From NCBI RefSeq assembly GCF_037996645.1, contig NZ_JBBMXV010000001.1, positions 1 through 64,000 of the forward strand: a stretch of DNA of 64,000 bases. The letters run 5' to 3'. How positions within the stretch are numbered: the first letter of the stretch is position 1; each line of letters begins with the position of its first letter. The stretch comes from Halalkalicoccus tibetensis. Its GTDB lineage: Archaea; Halobacteriota; Halobacteria; Halobacteriales; Halalkalicoccaceae. Of this stretch, positions 51,650 through 59,193 are shown piece by piece. Under the pieces are notes generated by a model. The model made no database searches, was not told the DNA's origin, and saw only the letters and a program-made list of their open reading frames with translations. The translations under genes were made by a program, and so were the position numbers.

Positions 51650-53263
51650 ATGCGCGTTCTCGGAATCGAAGGCACCGCCTGGGCAGCCAGCGCCGCGTAT
51701 TTCGACTCCGAAACCGACGAGGTGTTCATCGAGTCCGACCCCTATCAGCCCGCAAGCGGCGGCATCCACCCCCGCGAGGCCGCCGAACACATGGCCGGGG
51801 CGATCCCCGAGGTGATCGAGCGGGCGCTCGTGGAGGCCGAGTCGGTCGACGCGGTCGCGTTCTCCCGTGGACCCGGGTTGGGTCCCTGCCTGCGGATCGT
51901 CGCCAGCGCCGCCCGCGCGCTGGCCCAGAGCCTCGACGTGCCGCTGGTGGGGGTGAACCACATGGTCGCCCATCTCGAGATCGGGCGCCACCGGTCGGGG
52001 TTCGCGAACCCGGTCTGTCTGAACGCGAGCGGTGCGAACGCCCACGTGCTTGGCTATCACGACGGCCGGTATCAGGTGCTCGGCGAGACGATGGACACCG
52101 GGGTCGGTAACGCCCTCGATAAGTTCGCCCGGCACCTCGACTGGTCGCATCCGGGCGGGCCGAAGGTCGAGGAGGCGGCTCGCGAGGGCGAGTACGTCGA
52201 ACTGCCGTACGTCGTCAAGGGGATGGACTTCTCCTTTTCGGGGATCATGAGCGCCGCGAAGGCCGCCGTCGAAGCTCCTTCGACTGGCAACCGGGACTCG
52301 AAGAGTTCCGGTGACGCCGTCGACTCGGGCGAGCGCGTTGAGGACGTCTGTTTCTCGCTGCAGGAGACCGTCTTCGCGATGCTCACCGAAGTGGCCGAGC
52401 GCGCCCTCTCGCTGACCGGAAGCGACGAGCTCGTTCTGGGTGGCGGGGTCGGCCAGAACGCCCGGCTGCGCGGGATGCTCGAAACGATGTGCGAGGCCCG
52501 CGGGGCGTCCTTTTTCGCCCCCGAGCCCCGCTTCCTGCGGGACAACGCGGGCATGATCGCGGTGCTGGGCGCGAAGATGGCCGCCGCGGGCGACACCCTC
52601 GCGATCGAGGACTCGCGCGTGGACTCGAACTTCCGGCCCGACCAGGTCGACGTGACCTGGCGCGGCGAGGAGTCGGTCTCCCGGCCCGCGGGCGACGGCG
52701 AGGTGGTCGGCGCGGAGGCCGTCGTCGAGATCGGCGACGTCGTTCGAAAGCGCCGGCTCGCGAAGGAGTATCGCCACCCCGCGCTCGACGAGCGGCTGCG
52801 CCGCGAGCGCACCGCGAGCGAGGCGCGCCTGACGAGCCTCGCGCGCCGCGAGGGGGTTCCGACGCCGGTCGTCCGGGACGTCGATCCCCGGGAGGGGACC
52901 CTCACTCTCGAACGGGTAGGGCGGGCGGATCTGAGCGCGGAGCTCACCCCCGAGCGGGTCCGCGAGCTCGGGCGCCACCTCGCGACCCTCCACCGGGCGG
53001 GGTTCGTCCACGGCGACCCGACGCCGCGCAACGCCCGCCTTTCAGAGGATCGGCTCTACTGCATCGACTTCGGGCTCGGCTATCACACCGACGAGGCCGA
53101 GGACCACGCGATGGACCTCCACGTCTTCGAGCGCTCGCTCGCGGGCACCGCGGCCGACTTCGAGGCCTGCCGGGAGGCCGTCGAGGCCGGCTACCGCGAG
53201 GACGGCGAGCCGGCGGTCCTCGAGCGCCTCCGGGAGATCGAGGGGCGGGGCCGCTATCGGTAG
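51650..53263 (+). CDS. kae1-bud32: Kae1-Bud32 fusion, tRNA t6A synthesis (KEOPS)
   Basis: 537 aa. Residues 1-330 are Kae1 (TsaD/Kae1 family): 'LGIEGTAWAASAAYF', 'GVNHMVAHLEIGRH' (metal-binding His pair), 'LVLGGGVGQNARLRGMLETMC'. Residues about 345-537 are the Bud32 kinase/ATPase: 'VVRKRRLAKEYRHPALDERLRRERTASEARL', 'GFVHGDPTPRN' and 'CIDFGLGYH'. Together they transfer threonylcarbamoyl to A37 of ANN-decoding tRNAs. The fusion is usual in many archaea. It is downstream of the S24e and S27ae genes in one operon. Confidence 0.97.
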   Translation: MRVLGIEGTAWAASAAYFDSETDEVFIESDPYQPASGGIHPREAAEHMAGAIPEVIERALVEAESVDAVAFSRGPGLGPCLRIVASAARALAQSLDVPLVGVNHMVAHLEIGRHRSGFANPVCLNASGANAHVLGYHDGRYQVLGETMDTGVGNALDKFARHLDWSHPGGPKVEEAAREGEYVELPYVVKGMDFSFSGIMSAAKAAVEAPSTGNRDSKSSGDAVDSGERVEDVCFSLQETVFAMLTEVAERALSLTGSDELVLGGGVGQNARLRGMLETMCEARGASFFAPEPRFLRDNAGMIAVLGAKMAAAGDTLAIEDSRVDSNFRPDQVDVTWRGEESVSRPAGDGEVVGAEAVVEIGDVVRKRRLAKEYRHPALDERLRRERTASEARLTSLARREGVPTPVVRDVDPREGTLTLERVGRADLSAELTPERVRELGRHLATLHRAGFVHGDPTPRNARLSEDRLYCIDFGLGYHTDEAEDHAMDLHVFERSLAGTAADFEACREAVEAGYREDGEPAVLERLREIEGRGRYR

Positions 53264-53309
53264 CGGCGCGGCCTGAGGCTTTATAAGATAGGCGACCGTT
53301 TGTCGAGAC

Positions 53310-53588
53310 ATGGCTGAGAAACCGGATTCCGGAACGCTGTTCGGACTGCCGTACAACTTCGAGCGACCGAGCGTCGGCCGACTGCTGGCGGCGTACTGGC
53401 AGCCCGGCAAGGGAATGCTCGTCGAGAAGCCCTTCGGCGTCGGTTACACGCTGAACCTCGCGAGCTGGCGCTCGTGGATCGTCCTCCTGGTCGCCGCAGC
53501 CCTGCTCATGAACGAGCGAAGCGGCACCGAGGAGGTCGAGGAGGCCGACGAGGAGGAAGAACCCGTCGAAGTCGTCGTCGACGACTGA
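53310..53588 (+). CDS. DUF5808-type haloarchaeal membrane protein
   Basis: 92 aa: 'LFGLPYNFERPSVGRLLAAYWQPGKGMLVEKPFGVGYTLNLASWRSWIVLLVAAALLM' then a highly acidic tail ('TEEVEEADEEEEPVEVVVDD'). The 'P.NFERPS..R....YWQPG.GMLVEKPFGVGYTLNL..WRSW' block is recognisable as the DUF5808 family. One hydrophobic segment. Function unknown. It sits between Kae1-Bud32 and RdgB on the same strand. Confidence 0.8.
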   Translation: MAEKPDSGTLFGLPYNFERPSVGRLLAAYWQPGKGMLVEKPFGVGYTLNLASWRSWIVLLVAAALLMNERSGTEEVEEADEEEEPVEVVVDD

Positions 53589-53631
53589 GCCCGATCGACG
53601 CCGATTTCCGTTCTCGCCGCCCCGTTTCGGT

Positions 53632-54162
53632 ATGTTGCGCTTCGTGACGAGCAACCCCGGCAAGGCCCGCGAGGCCCGCGAGTATCTCCCCAGCGAGGTC
53701 GAACGGGTCGACTACGACTACCCCGAGATCCAATCGGAGAGCCTCGCGGAGGTCGCCGCGGCGGGCGCGCGCGACGCCTACCGCGAGCTCGGCGAGCCGG
53801 TGTTCGTCGACGACGCCGGCCTGTTCATCGACGCCTTCGACGGCTTCCCGGGGCCCTACTCCTCGTACGTCGAGGGGAAGCTCGGGATCGAGCGCGTCCA
53901 GGCGCTCGCCGAGCGCGAGGAGAGCCAGCGGGCGCGCTTCCGGGCGGTCGTCGCGTACGCCGATAGCGAGGGGATCGAAACGTTCGAGGGCGCCGTCCGG
54001 GGCCGGATCGTCCCCGCCCGCGGCTCGGGTGGCTTCGGCTACGACCCGATCTTCGAACACCGCGGGAGCACGTTCGCGGAGATGGACACCGAGGAGAAGA
54101 ACGCCGTCTCCCACCGGGGGCGGGCGCTCGCGAAGTTCGGCGACTGGCTCGCCGAGCGCTGA
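53632..54162 (+). CDS. rdgB: XTP/dITP diphosphatase (RdgB/HAM1)
   Basis: 176 aa. HAM1 family motifs: 'LRFVTSNPGKAREAREYLP' (substrate loop), 'PVFVDDAGLFIDAFDGFPGPYSSYVEGKLGIERV' (catalytic acidic residues), 'GSGGFGYDPIFEHRGSTFAEMDTEEKNAVSHRGRALAKF'. It hydrolyses non-canonical purine nucleotides such as XTP and ITP, keeping them out of nucleic acids. It is the last gene of the rps24e-kae1 group by strand; a small membrane gene ends directly against it. Confidence 0.95.
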   Translation: MLRFVTSNPGKAREAREYLPSEVERVDYDYPEIQSESLAEVAAAGARDAYRELGEPVFVDDAGLFIDAFDGFPGPYSSYVEGKLGIERVQALAEREESQRARFRAVVAYADSEGIETFEGAVRGRIVPARGSGGFGYDPIFEHRGSTFAEMDTEEKNAVSHRGRALAKFGDWLAER

Positions 54163-54354
54163 TCACTCCAGCGTCAGCGCGAACGCGGCGATCAGCGCGC
54201 CGCCCATGGCGATGGGCGGGCCGGCGTAACTCCCGATCCCGATGCCGATCAGCCCGACGATCGCGACGGCCACGAGCACGCCCAACAGCCCGACCGCCGT
54301 CGGTCCGACCAGCACCGGCGTCCGATCTCTCCGTTCTACTAGGTTTACTTTCAT
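54163..54354 (-). CDS. Small two-helix membrane protein, 63 aa
   Basis: MKVNLVERRDRTPVLVGPTA then 'VGLLGVLVAVAIVGLIGIGIGSYAGPPIAMGGALIAAFALTLE': a basic N-terminus and two hydrophobic Gly-rich segments. The stop abuts the stop of rdgB. Upstream an AT-rich stretch (54355-54395) may hold its promoter. No family is recognised; the coding status rests on composition and the clean fit between genes. Confidence 0.55.
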   Translation of the reverse strand: MKVNLVERRDRTPVLVGPTAVGLLGVLVAVAIVGLIGIGIGSYAGPPIAMGGALIAAFALTLE

Positions 54355-54395
54355 ACTAATTCTGTTATTAAACAGGTATGATATATGTTTTGTGG

Positions 54396-54866
54396 CTACC
54401 TGCGGGGGTCTCGGTCGGGGCCGGGATACTCTCCCCCCTCGACGACCGGGTAGAGGCGCTCGGGGTCGAAGACCGCGAGGAAGGCGTCGGGGGTGCGAAC
54501 GCTCGTCGCGACGTGCGGGCGGAGCGTCGCGCCGGTGTGAGCGCTCGCGAGCCCCTCGTCGAACGAGAGGAGCTGTGCGGCGTCCCCGCGGTGGGCGGCC
54601 GCGAGCGCGGGGTGGTCGCCCGGCTCCTGGTCGACGACGGTCGCGAGCTCCTCGGTCCGCGCGCGCCAGGCCAGCGCGACGTCCTCGTCGGCGAACTCGG
54701 CGATGACCGCCTCGGCGTCCGCGAGCAACCGTGGGGTGCAGACCAGCGTGAGCCAGGAGTGGCCCCGGAGGACGTCCATCGCCTCGCGGGCCGAGCCGCC
54801 CGAGAGGAGGTCCGCGGCGAGCACGTCCGCGTCCGCGACGACGCGGGTCGGGTCAGGCTCGCTCAT
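54396..54866 (-). CDS. PIN-like domain protein
   Basis: 156 aa. 'TRVVADADVLAADLLSGG' gives the first PIN aspartate (D12), and 'HRGDAAQLLSFDEGLASA' and 'TSVRTPDAFLAVFD' give later acidic positions, the usual layout of the PIN nuclease fold. It could be a VapC-like RNase or a haloarchaeal-specific PIN relative. A 38-aa gene overlaps its start by 14 nt on the same strand, as small antitoxins do. Nuclease activity is inferred. Confidence 0.65.
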   Translation of the reverse strand: MSEPDPTRVVADADVLAADLLSGGSAREAMDVLRGHSWLTLVCTPRLLADAEAVIAEFADEDVALAWRARTEELATVVDQEPGDHPALAAAHRGDAAQLLSFDEGLASAHTGATLRPHVATSVRTPDAFLAVFDPERLYPVVEGGEYPGPDRDPRR

Positions 54867-54969
54867 CGCGGAGGGCCGCTAGGCATCGCTCGACCTGGTC
54901 CCGTTCGACGGGCTCTACTCGCTCGAACAGCTCGTGCCAGCTGATATGTGTCGTGCGATCGTCTGACAT
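54853..54969 (-). CDS. Small acidic-basic protein, possible antitoxin of the PIN protein, 38 aa
   Basis: MSDDRTTHISWHELFERVEP then VERDQVERCLAALRDERA. One amphipathic helical unit, ending inside the start of the PIN gene (14-nt overlap), indicating coupled translation. The size and position recall small antitoxins, but it lacks a recognisable DNA-binding motif. No family is known to me. Confidence 0.5.
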   Translation of the reverse strand: MSDDRTTHISWHELFERVEPVERDQVERCLAALRDERA

Positions 54970-55033
54970 AATCTTAAGCCCCGATGGGTCGATCGACTGG
55001 GAGGGCGCGGGCTCTCCCCGTTCCACCCACACG

Positions 55034-55708
55034 TCACGCGCCCGCCCGCTCCTCCGCGCCGAGGAGCGCCGCCCTGACTCCCTCGACGCTCTCCTGCTCG
55101 ACGATGACGGCGACCCGGTCGCCGGACTCGACCGTGGTCCGCGGCAGCGGGATCGTCATCGCCTCGCTCCCCGAGCCGTGGGCGTAGATCCGCGCCCCCT
55201 CGGGGAGCTCGATCTCGCTCACGCGCTTTCCGAGCGCCTCCGATCCCTCGCGGACGGTGATCGTGATGAGCTGGAGCCGTTCGGTGAGGTCGGCGACGAG
55301 GTTGAAATCGCCGCCCAGCAGCGCCGTCTTCGCCCCGGCCGCGCCCAGGCGCTCGGGATAGACGATCTCGTCGACGTCGCCCGCGTACTTCTGGTAGATC
55401 TCCTCGCGATAGTCGTTATCGATACGCATGACCGTCCGACAGTCGTAGTGTTTGCCGACCATGCACGCCGCGAAGTTGACGTTCAGGTCGCCGGTCAGCC
55501 CCGCGAGCGCGTCGGCGTTCCCGACGCCGGCCTCCTCGAGGACGCCCTCGTCGCCGCCGTCGCCCTCGACGACGGTAAATCCCGACTCCCGGGCGCGCTC
55601 GGCCTTGTTGTGGTCGGTGTCGACGACGGAAACCTCGTGGCCTTCCTCGTCGAGGATGCGCGCAGTCCGGATCCCGACGCGCCCGTACCCAACGATAACG
55701 AACTTCAT
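55034..55708 (-). CDS. trkA: TrkA-family potassium-channel/transport regulator (RCK N and C domains)
   Basis: 224 aa. The N-terminal RCK domain is a Rossmann fold with 'KFVIVGYGRVGIRTARILDEEGHEVSVVDTD' (G-x-G-x-x-G and the ribose-binding Asp) and 'GDGGDEGVLEEAGVGNADALAGLTGDLNVNFAACMVGKHY'. A C-terminal TrkA-C domain ends '..GARIYAHGSGSEAMTIPLPRTTVESGDRVAVIVEQESVEGVRAAL'. Such proteins bind NAD(H) or ATP and gate K+ uptake. No partner membrane subunit is adjacent. Confidence 0.92.
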   Translation of the reverse strand: MKFVIVGYGRVGIRTARILDEEGHEVSVVDTDHNKAERARESGFTVVEGDGGDEGVLEEAGVGNADALAGLTGDLNVNFAACMVGKHYDCRTVMRIDNDYREEIYQKYAGDVDEIVYPERLGAAGAKTALLGGDFNLVADLTERLQLITITVREGSEALGKRVSEIELPEGARIYAHGSGSEAMTIPLPRTTVESGDRVAVIVEQESVEGVRAALLGAEERAGA

Positions 55709-55739
55709 GCCTCCCCTACGATCAGGCCCTAGAAAAACG

Positions 55740-56789
55740 TTAGCCCCCGGCGGAGCTCTCGTCGGGCTCGAACGGCCGGTAGTCGATCCGGTAGTCGGAG
55801 CCCTCGCGCTCGACGCCCTCGACGGCGTACAGTCGGATGTCGCGCTCCTGTTTCGTGCGCACGGGGAAGTCGTAGTGGGTCGCCTCGTAGCCCAGTTCGT
55901 CGGCGCCGACCCGCTCGACGAACGCCTCGTGGTCCGCGAGGCGCGTCCCGAGCACCTCCCGGGAGAACCGGGGCAGGTCCCCGAGTCGCTCGGGAAAGCG
56001 CTCGATCAGGTCGCCGTTGAGCTCGTAACCCACCGAGTCCCGGCCGGCGACCATCGCCGCGAGCGTCGTCGTGCCCGTCCCCCAGAAGGGGTCACAGACC
56101 GTGTCGCCGTAGACCGAGAACATGTTGATCAGCCGGTAGGGAAGCTCGAAGGGGAAGGCCCCCGAGCGCTCGCGGACCTCGCTGTCGAGGCGCTGGTCGA
56201 CGCCCTGAATCTGGGTCCAGAGGTCCGAGAACCAGCGATTTCGCTCCTCCCAGAAGTACGCGCTCTCGTAGCGCGCCTCCGAGCGCGGTTCGAAGCTCCG
56301 GGGCCCGCCCTTGCGAAAGATCAGGACGTGTTCGTGTTCGAGCGTCGGGTAGGCGTTCGTGGGGACCATCCCCGAGCCCATGAACTTCGCGGCGCTGTTG
56401 GTCGGCTTGCGCCAGAGGATCCCCGGCAGCGAGACGAACCCCCGGTCGCGAAACGCCTCGGTGACCCGGACGTGGTTCGGGTAGGTCTGGAAGGTGTTCG
56501 TGACCGTCCGGGTGGCGTCGCCGACGTTGATGCAGGCGATCCCGCCCTCACGGAGGACGCGCTCGAGCTCGTCCCACACCTCGTCGAGCACGCCGTGCAT
56601 CAGCTCGAACGCGCGGTCGTCCTCGCCCGCCTCGAGCGCCTCGCCGACCTCGCTCTCGAGGCGCTCGAACGCTCCGTCCCACATCTCGATCATCGGGTAC
56701 GGCGGCGAGGTGACGACGAGATCGACGGAGCCGTCGGCCAGCTCGAGCCCGCGCGCGTCGCCGACGTGGAGGGCGTGGTCGGTCCGCAT
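55740..56789 (-). CDS. Solitary DNA methyltransferase (TSPPY type), candidate CTAG methylase
   Basis: 349 aa. Catalytic motif IV TSPPY at 27-31, far before the AdoMet motif 'VCDPFWGTGTTTLAAM' at 232-246, the beta-group order. TSPPY is frequent in N4-cytosine methylases. No nuclease gene is nearby, so it is an orphan. Most haloarchaea have one conserved orphan methylase that modifies CTAG (often called Zim); this protein could be it, though the target cannot be read from sequence. It is preceded by the M28 peptidase gene on the same strand. Confidence 0.82.
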   Translation of the reverse strand: MRTDHALHVGDARGLELADGSVDLVVTSPPYPMIEMWDGAFERLESEVGEALEAGEDDRAFELMHGVLDEVWDELERVLREGGIACINVGDATRTVTNTFQTYPNHVRVTEAFRDRGFVSLPGILWRKPTNSAAKFMGSGMVPTNAYPTLEHEHVLIFRKGGPRSFEPRSEARYESAYFWEERNRWFSDLWTQIQGVDQRLDSEVRERSGAFPFELPYRLINMFSVYGDTVCDPFWGTGTTTLAAMVAGRDSVGYELNGDLIERFPERLGDLPRFSREVLGTRLADHEAFVERVGADELGYEATHYDFPVRTKQERDIRLYAVEGVEREGSDYRIDYRPFEPDESSAGG

Positions 56790-56839
56790 ACACCCCCGTT
56801 CGCCGCCAGCGGGTTATATGCTACTATCGATCCGCTGAA

Positions 56840-58147
56840 TCAATACGGCCAGCGGCCGCCGCGTTTCAGCTCCTGTTCGTAGCCCGACGTGAGCCCGTCG
56901 CGGATCTCCTCTCGCGAGCGACGGGTGAAGGTGCGGTCGGCGCTCGCGGCCTCCTGCACGGCGGCCGCGACCTGGATCGCGATCGCCCGCAGGTCGCGGA
57001 CGTCGAGCTTGTCGAGGGTGTCGGCGTGGGTGTGGCCCCAGCCCCGCCCGCTGCCCTCCGAGACCGAGCCGGCGATCACGCCGGGAACGCCCTCCTGGAC
57101 GAACGCCCACTGGTCGCCGTGGGGGCTGATCGTGTCGCTGGCCTCGACCGGCGCGTCGAACTCCTCGCCCACCTCCTCGAAGAGATCATGGAGCTCCGTC
57201 GAGCCGTTCGTCCCTACCCTGAGATTCCTCGAAGTGCCCGCGCCGTCGACGTTGATGACGCATTTCACCCGGTCGAGGTCGTTCGTCTCGGCCCAGTGGT
57301 ACGCCCCGTAGAGGCCGATCTCCTCGCTGCCGAACGTGATCAGGCGCACGCCGGTCTCGAGGTCGACCCGGTTCAGGAGCCGCCCGACCTCCGCGACGAC
57401 CGCACAGCCCGCGCCGTTGTCGTTCGCCCCTTCGGCGATGTCGTGGGCATCGACGTGCGCGGTGAGCAGCACCTCCTCGTCGGTGTCGGGGCCGATCGTC
57501 GCCTCGACGTTTCGCGACTCCGTCGGCTCGTTTCGCGCCGCCACGTCGAGCGCTCCCTCAGGTTCGTCGAGACGGCGCAGGCGCGCGCCGAGCTCCTTCG
57601 AGATCCCAACCGCGGGGATCGGCCCCGGACGGTTGTGGTAGCCGATCTCGCCCGTCGCGGGCAGACAGCCCTCGACGTGGTTGCGGAAGACGAACGCCTC
57701 GGCGCCCGCGTCGGCGGCCGCCGCGTACTTCTCCATGCGGTGGAGCCACCTGTCCGAGCCGGGCGGCGAGTCGCTCGCGGCCATCGCGATCGCGCCCTCG
57801 ACGTCCGTCGCCTGGAACTCGTCGAGCGAGCCGTGGCCCACGTCGACGATCGGAGCCTCGACGCGCCCCGTGGGGGTTCCGGGGAGCCCGATGACCTCGT
57901 GGTCGCCGTCGTAGACCCGGTCGGCCGTGAGCGAGGCCTCGCCGCGCCACCAGCCCGGGACCTCGAACTCCTCGATCTGCACGTCCGCGAGGCTAGCCTC
58001 CTCGAAGGCCGACGCGACCGCCCGCGCGCCCTCCGCCTCGCCCGCCTGGCCCGCCATGCGGTTGCCCACGGCGACGAGCTCCTCGAGCAGCTCCCAGCCG
58101 AAGTCGCTCGTGTAGGCGTCGCCGACCAGTTCGTCGGGCAGTCTCAT
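56840..58147 (-). CDS. M28-family zinc peptidase
   Basis: 435 aa. M28 metal motifs: '[33 protein letters not shown]' (His, Asp), '[21 protein letters not shown]' (Glu-Glu), 'CVINVDGAG' (Asp) and '[22 protein letters not shown]' (His). A PA-type insert ('[48 protein letters not shown]') separates the N-terminal part from the catalytic core. It is probably an aminopeptidase. No signal peptide is visible with the start at 58147, so it is likely cytoplasmic. Confidence 0.9.
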   Translation of the reverse strand: MRLPDELVGDAYTSDFGWELLEELVAVGNRMAGQAGEAEGARAVASAFEEASLADVQIEEFEVPGWWRGEASLTADRVYDGDHEVIGLPGTPTGRVEAPIVDVGHGSLDEFQATDVEGAIAMAASDSPPGSDRWLHRMEKYAAAADAGAEAFVFRNHVEGCLPATGEIGYHNRPGPIPAVGISKELGARLRRLDEPEGALDVAARNEPTESRNVEATIGPDTDEEVLLTAHVDAHDIAEGANDNGAGCAVVAEVGRLLNRVDLETGVRLITFGSEEIGLYGAYHWAETNDLDRVKCVINVDGAGTSRNLRVGTNGSTELHDLFEEVGEEFDAPVEASDTISPHGDQWAFVQEGVPGVIAGSVSEGSGRGWGHTHADTLDKLDVRDLRAIAIQVAAAVQEAASADRTFTRRSREEIRDGLTSGYEQELKRGGRWPY

Positions 58148-58205
58148 TACCGATCCATACGGGGGCGGCGAGAAGAAACTGCGGGTCGGGGCAGGCCCCC
58201 GGCGC

Positions 58206-58484
58206 TCAGTCGTCGTCCCCGTCCTCGGGCGGGTCCTCGGCCTCGTCGGTGACGGCGTCGTCGGTTCCCTCCTCGGACTCGTCGGTGAGGTCCTCATCGG
58301 TGCCGTCGTCGTCGATCTCGTCGTCGCGGTCGGTGGTGTCGGGGTCGTCGCCCTCGGCCTCGTCGTGGTCCTCGGGGTCGTCGATCCCCTCTTCCTCGGG
58401 CTCCTCTTCCTCGTCGTCGCTGCAGCCGGCCAGCGCGATGGCGGCCGAACCCGCCAGCGCGCCGACGAAGGTCCGTCGGTTCAC
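58206..58484 (-). CDS. Small lipoprotein with an extreme Asp/Glu tail
   Basis: 92 aa. Tat-type signal [20 protein letters not shown] with the lipobox Cys immediately after, then about 70 residues made almost only of Asp, Glu, Thr and Pro ('[43 protein letters not shown]...'). No folded domain is visible, so this would be a disordered, highly negative surface chain anchored by lipid. It may be a truncated remnant of a larger lipoprotein or a cation-binding surface protein. The upstream gene is divergent (PCD). Confidence 0.65.
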   Translation of the reverse strand: MNRRTFVGALAGSAAIALAGCSDDEEEEPEEEGIDDPEDHDEAEGDDPDTTDRDDEIDDDGTDEDLTDESEEGTDDAVTDEAEDPPEDGDDD

Positions 58485-58589
58485 ACCCTCTCTGGGCGAC
58501 AGCCGACGTTAGTTTTTGGGGTTGCAGCCCGGGAACGCAACCCGCGCCGGGAACGAAGATACAAGCCCTGGGAGGGGGTAGGGGAGGAC

Positions 58590-58943
58590 ATGGTACAGCA
58601 GCTCGCGGACCTGGAGTGCGAGGCGTGTCGTTCCGAGGACGACCCGCTCTTCGAGGACGAGTACGCGGAGTACTTCGAGGAACTCGATAGCGAGGTCTGG
58701 GAGGTGATCGACGAGCACCACCTGGAGGGGACCTACGAGTTCGAGGACTTCCGGGACGCCCTGGAGTTCACCTACGAGGTCGGCGAGCTCGCAGAAGAGG
58801 AGTGGCACCACCCGGACCTGCATCTCCAGTGGGGGGAGGTAGTGGTCGAGATGTGGACCCACAAGATCGATGGCCTGCACAAGAGCGACTTCGTGATGGC
58901 CGCGCGGATGGACCGGATCCACGACGACTACGCGCCGGAGTAG
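58590..58943 (+). CDS. Pterin-4a-carbinolamine dehydratase family
   Basis: 117 aa. The PCD motif is clear: '[60 protein letters not shown]' with E-x3-H-H-P. The N-terminal 30 residues carry a C-x2-C pair ('[11 protein letters not shown]'), which is unusual and may bind zinc. Members dehydrate pterin-4a-carbinolamine; without a phenylalanine hydroxylase nearby, the substrate may be another pterin, or the protein may have a regulatory role. A tiny C2H2 gene follows immediately. Confidence 0.88.
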   Translation: MVQQLADLECEACRSEDDPLFEDEYAEYFEELDSEVWEVIDEHHLEGTYEFEDFRDALEFTYEVGELAEEEWHHPDLHLQWGEVVVEMWTHKIDGLHKSDFVMAARMDRIHDDYAPE

Positions 58944-58944
58944 G

Positions 58945-59052
58945 ATGGACCGGCAGTTCGTCTGTCAATTGTGTGGCGAGCGTTTCGAGAAGCGGGATTC
59001 GTTAGTGACGCATGGGTTGGAGGAGCATCAGGACGTGGGGGAATCGCGGTAG
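58945..59052 (+). CDS. Very small C2H2 zinc-finger protein, 35 aa
   Basis: MDRQFVCQLCGERFEKRDSL then VTHGLEEHQDVGESR. It is a textbook C-x2-C-x12-H-x4-H finger, with almost nothing else. The ATG begins 1 nt after the TAG of the PCD gene, so it is probably co-translated with it. Single C2H2 fingers of this size occur in haloarchaea and are thought to bind nucleic acid or proteins. The gene ends where the AT-rich island begins. Confidence 0.75.
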   Translation: MDRQFVCQLCGERFEKRDSLVTHGLEEHQDVGESR

Positions 59053-59110
59053 GTTCGCTACTGTTCGATCCTATCGTATGGGGGAGAGGAAATCGTCGAG
59101 GTCGTAGAAG

Positions 59111-59145
59111 GTCATTATCTAGATAATGATTATCGTGATAATGAC
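59111..59145. promoter_or_regulatory. Nested inverted repeats at the island border
   Basis: tcattatctagataatga (59112-59129) is a perfect 18-bp palindrome. The outer arms gtcattatc (59111-59119) and gataatgac (59137-59145) also form a 9-bp inverted repeat, and attatc-gt-gataat overlaps both. The site lies between the ends of two converging genes (C2H2 finger and KAP remnant). It could terminate transcription in both directions or mark a recombination border. Confidence 0.45.
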
Positions 59146-59193
59146 TTAGTGGCTCTGAGTCTAAGACAGAAATATTATTGTATGGTATGTATT

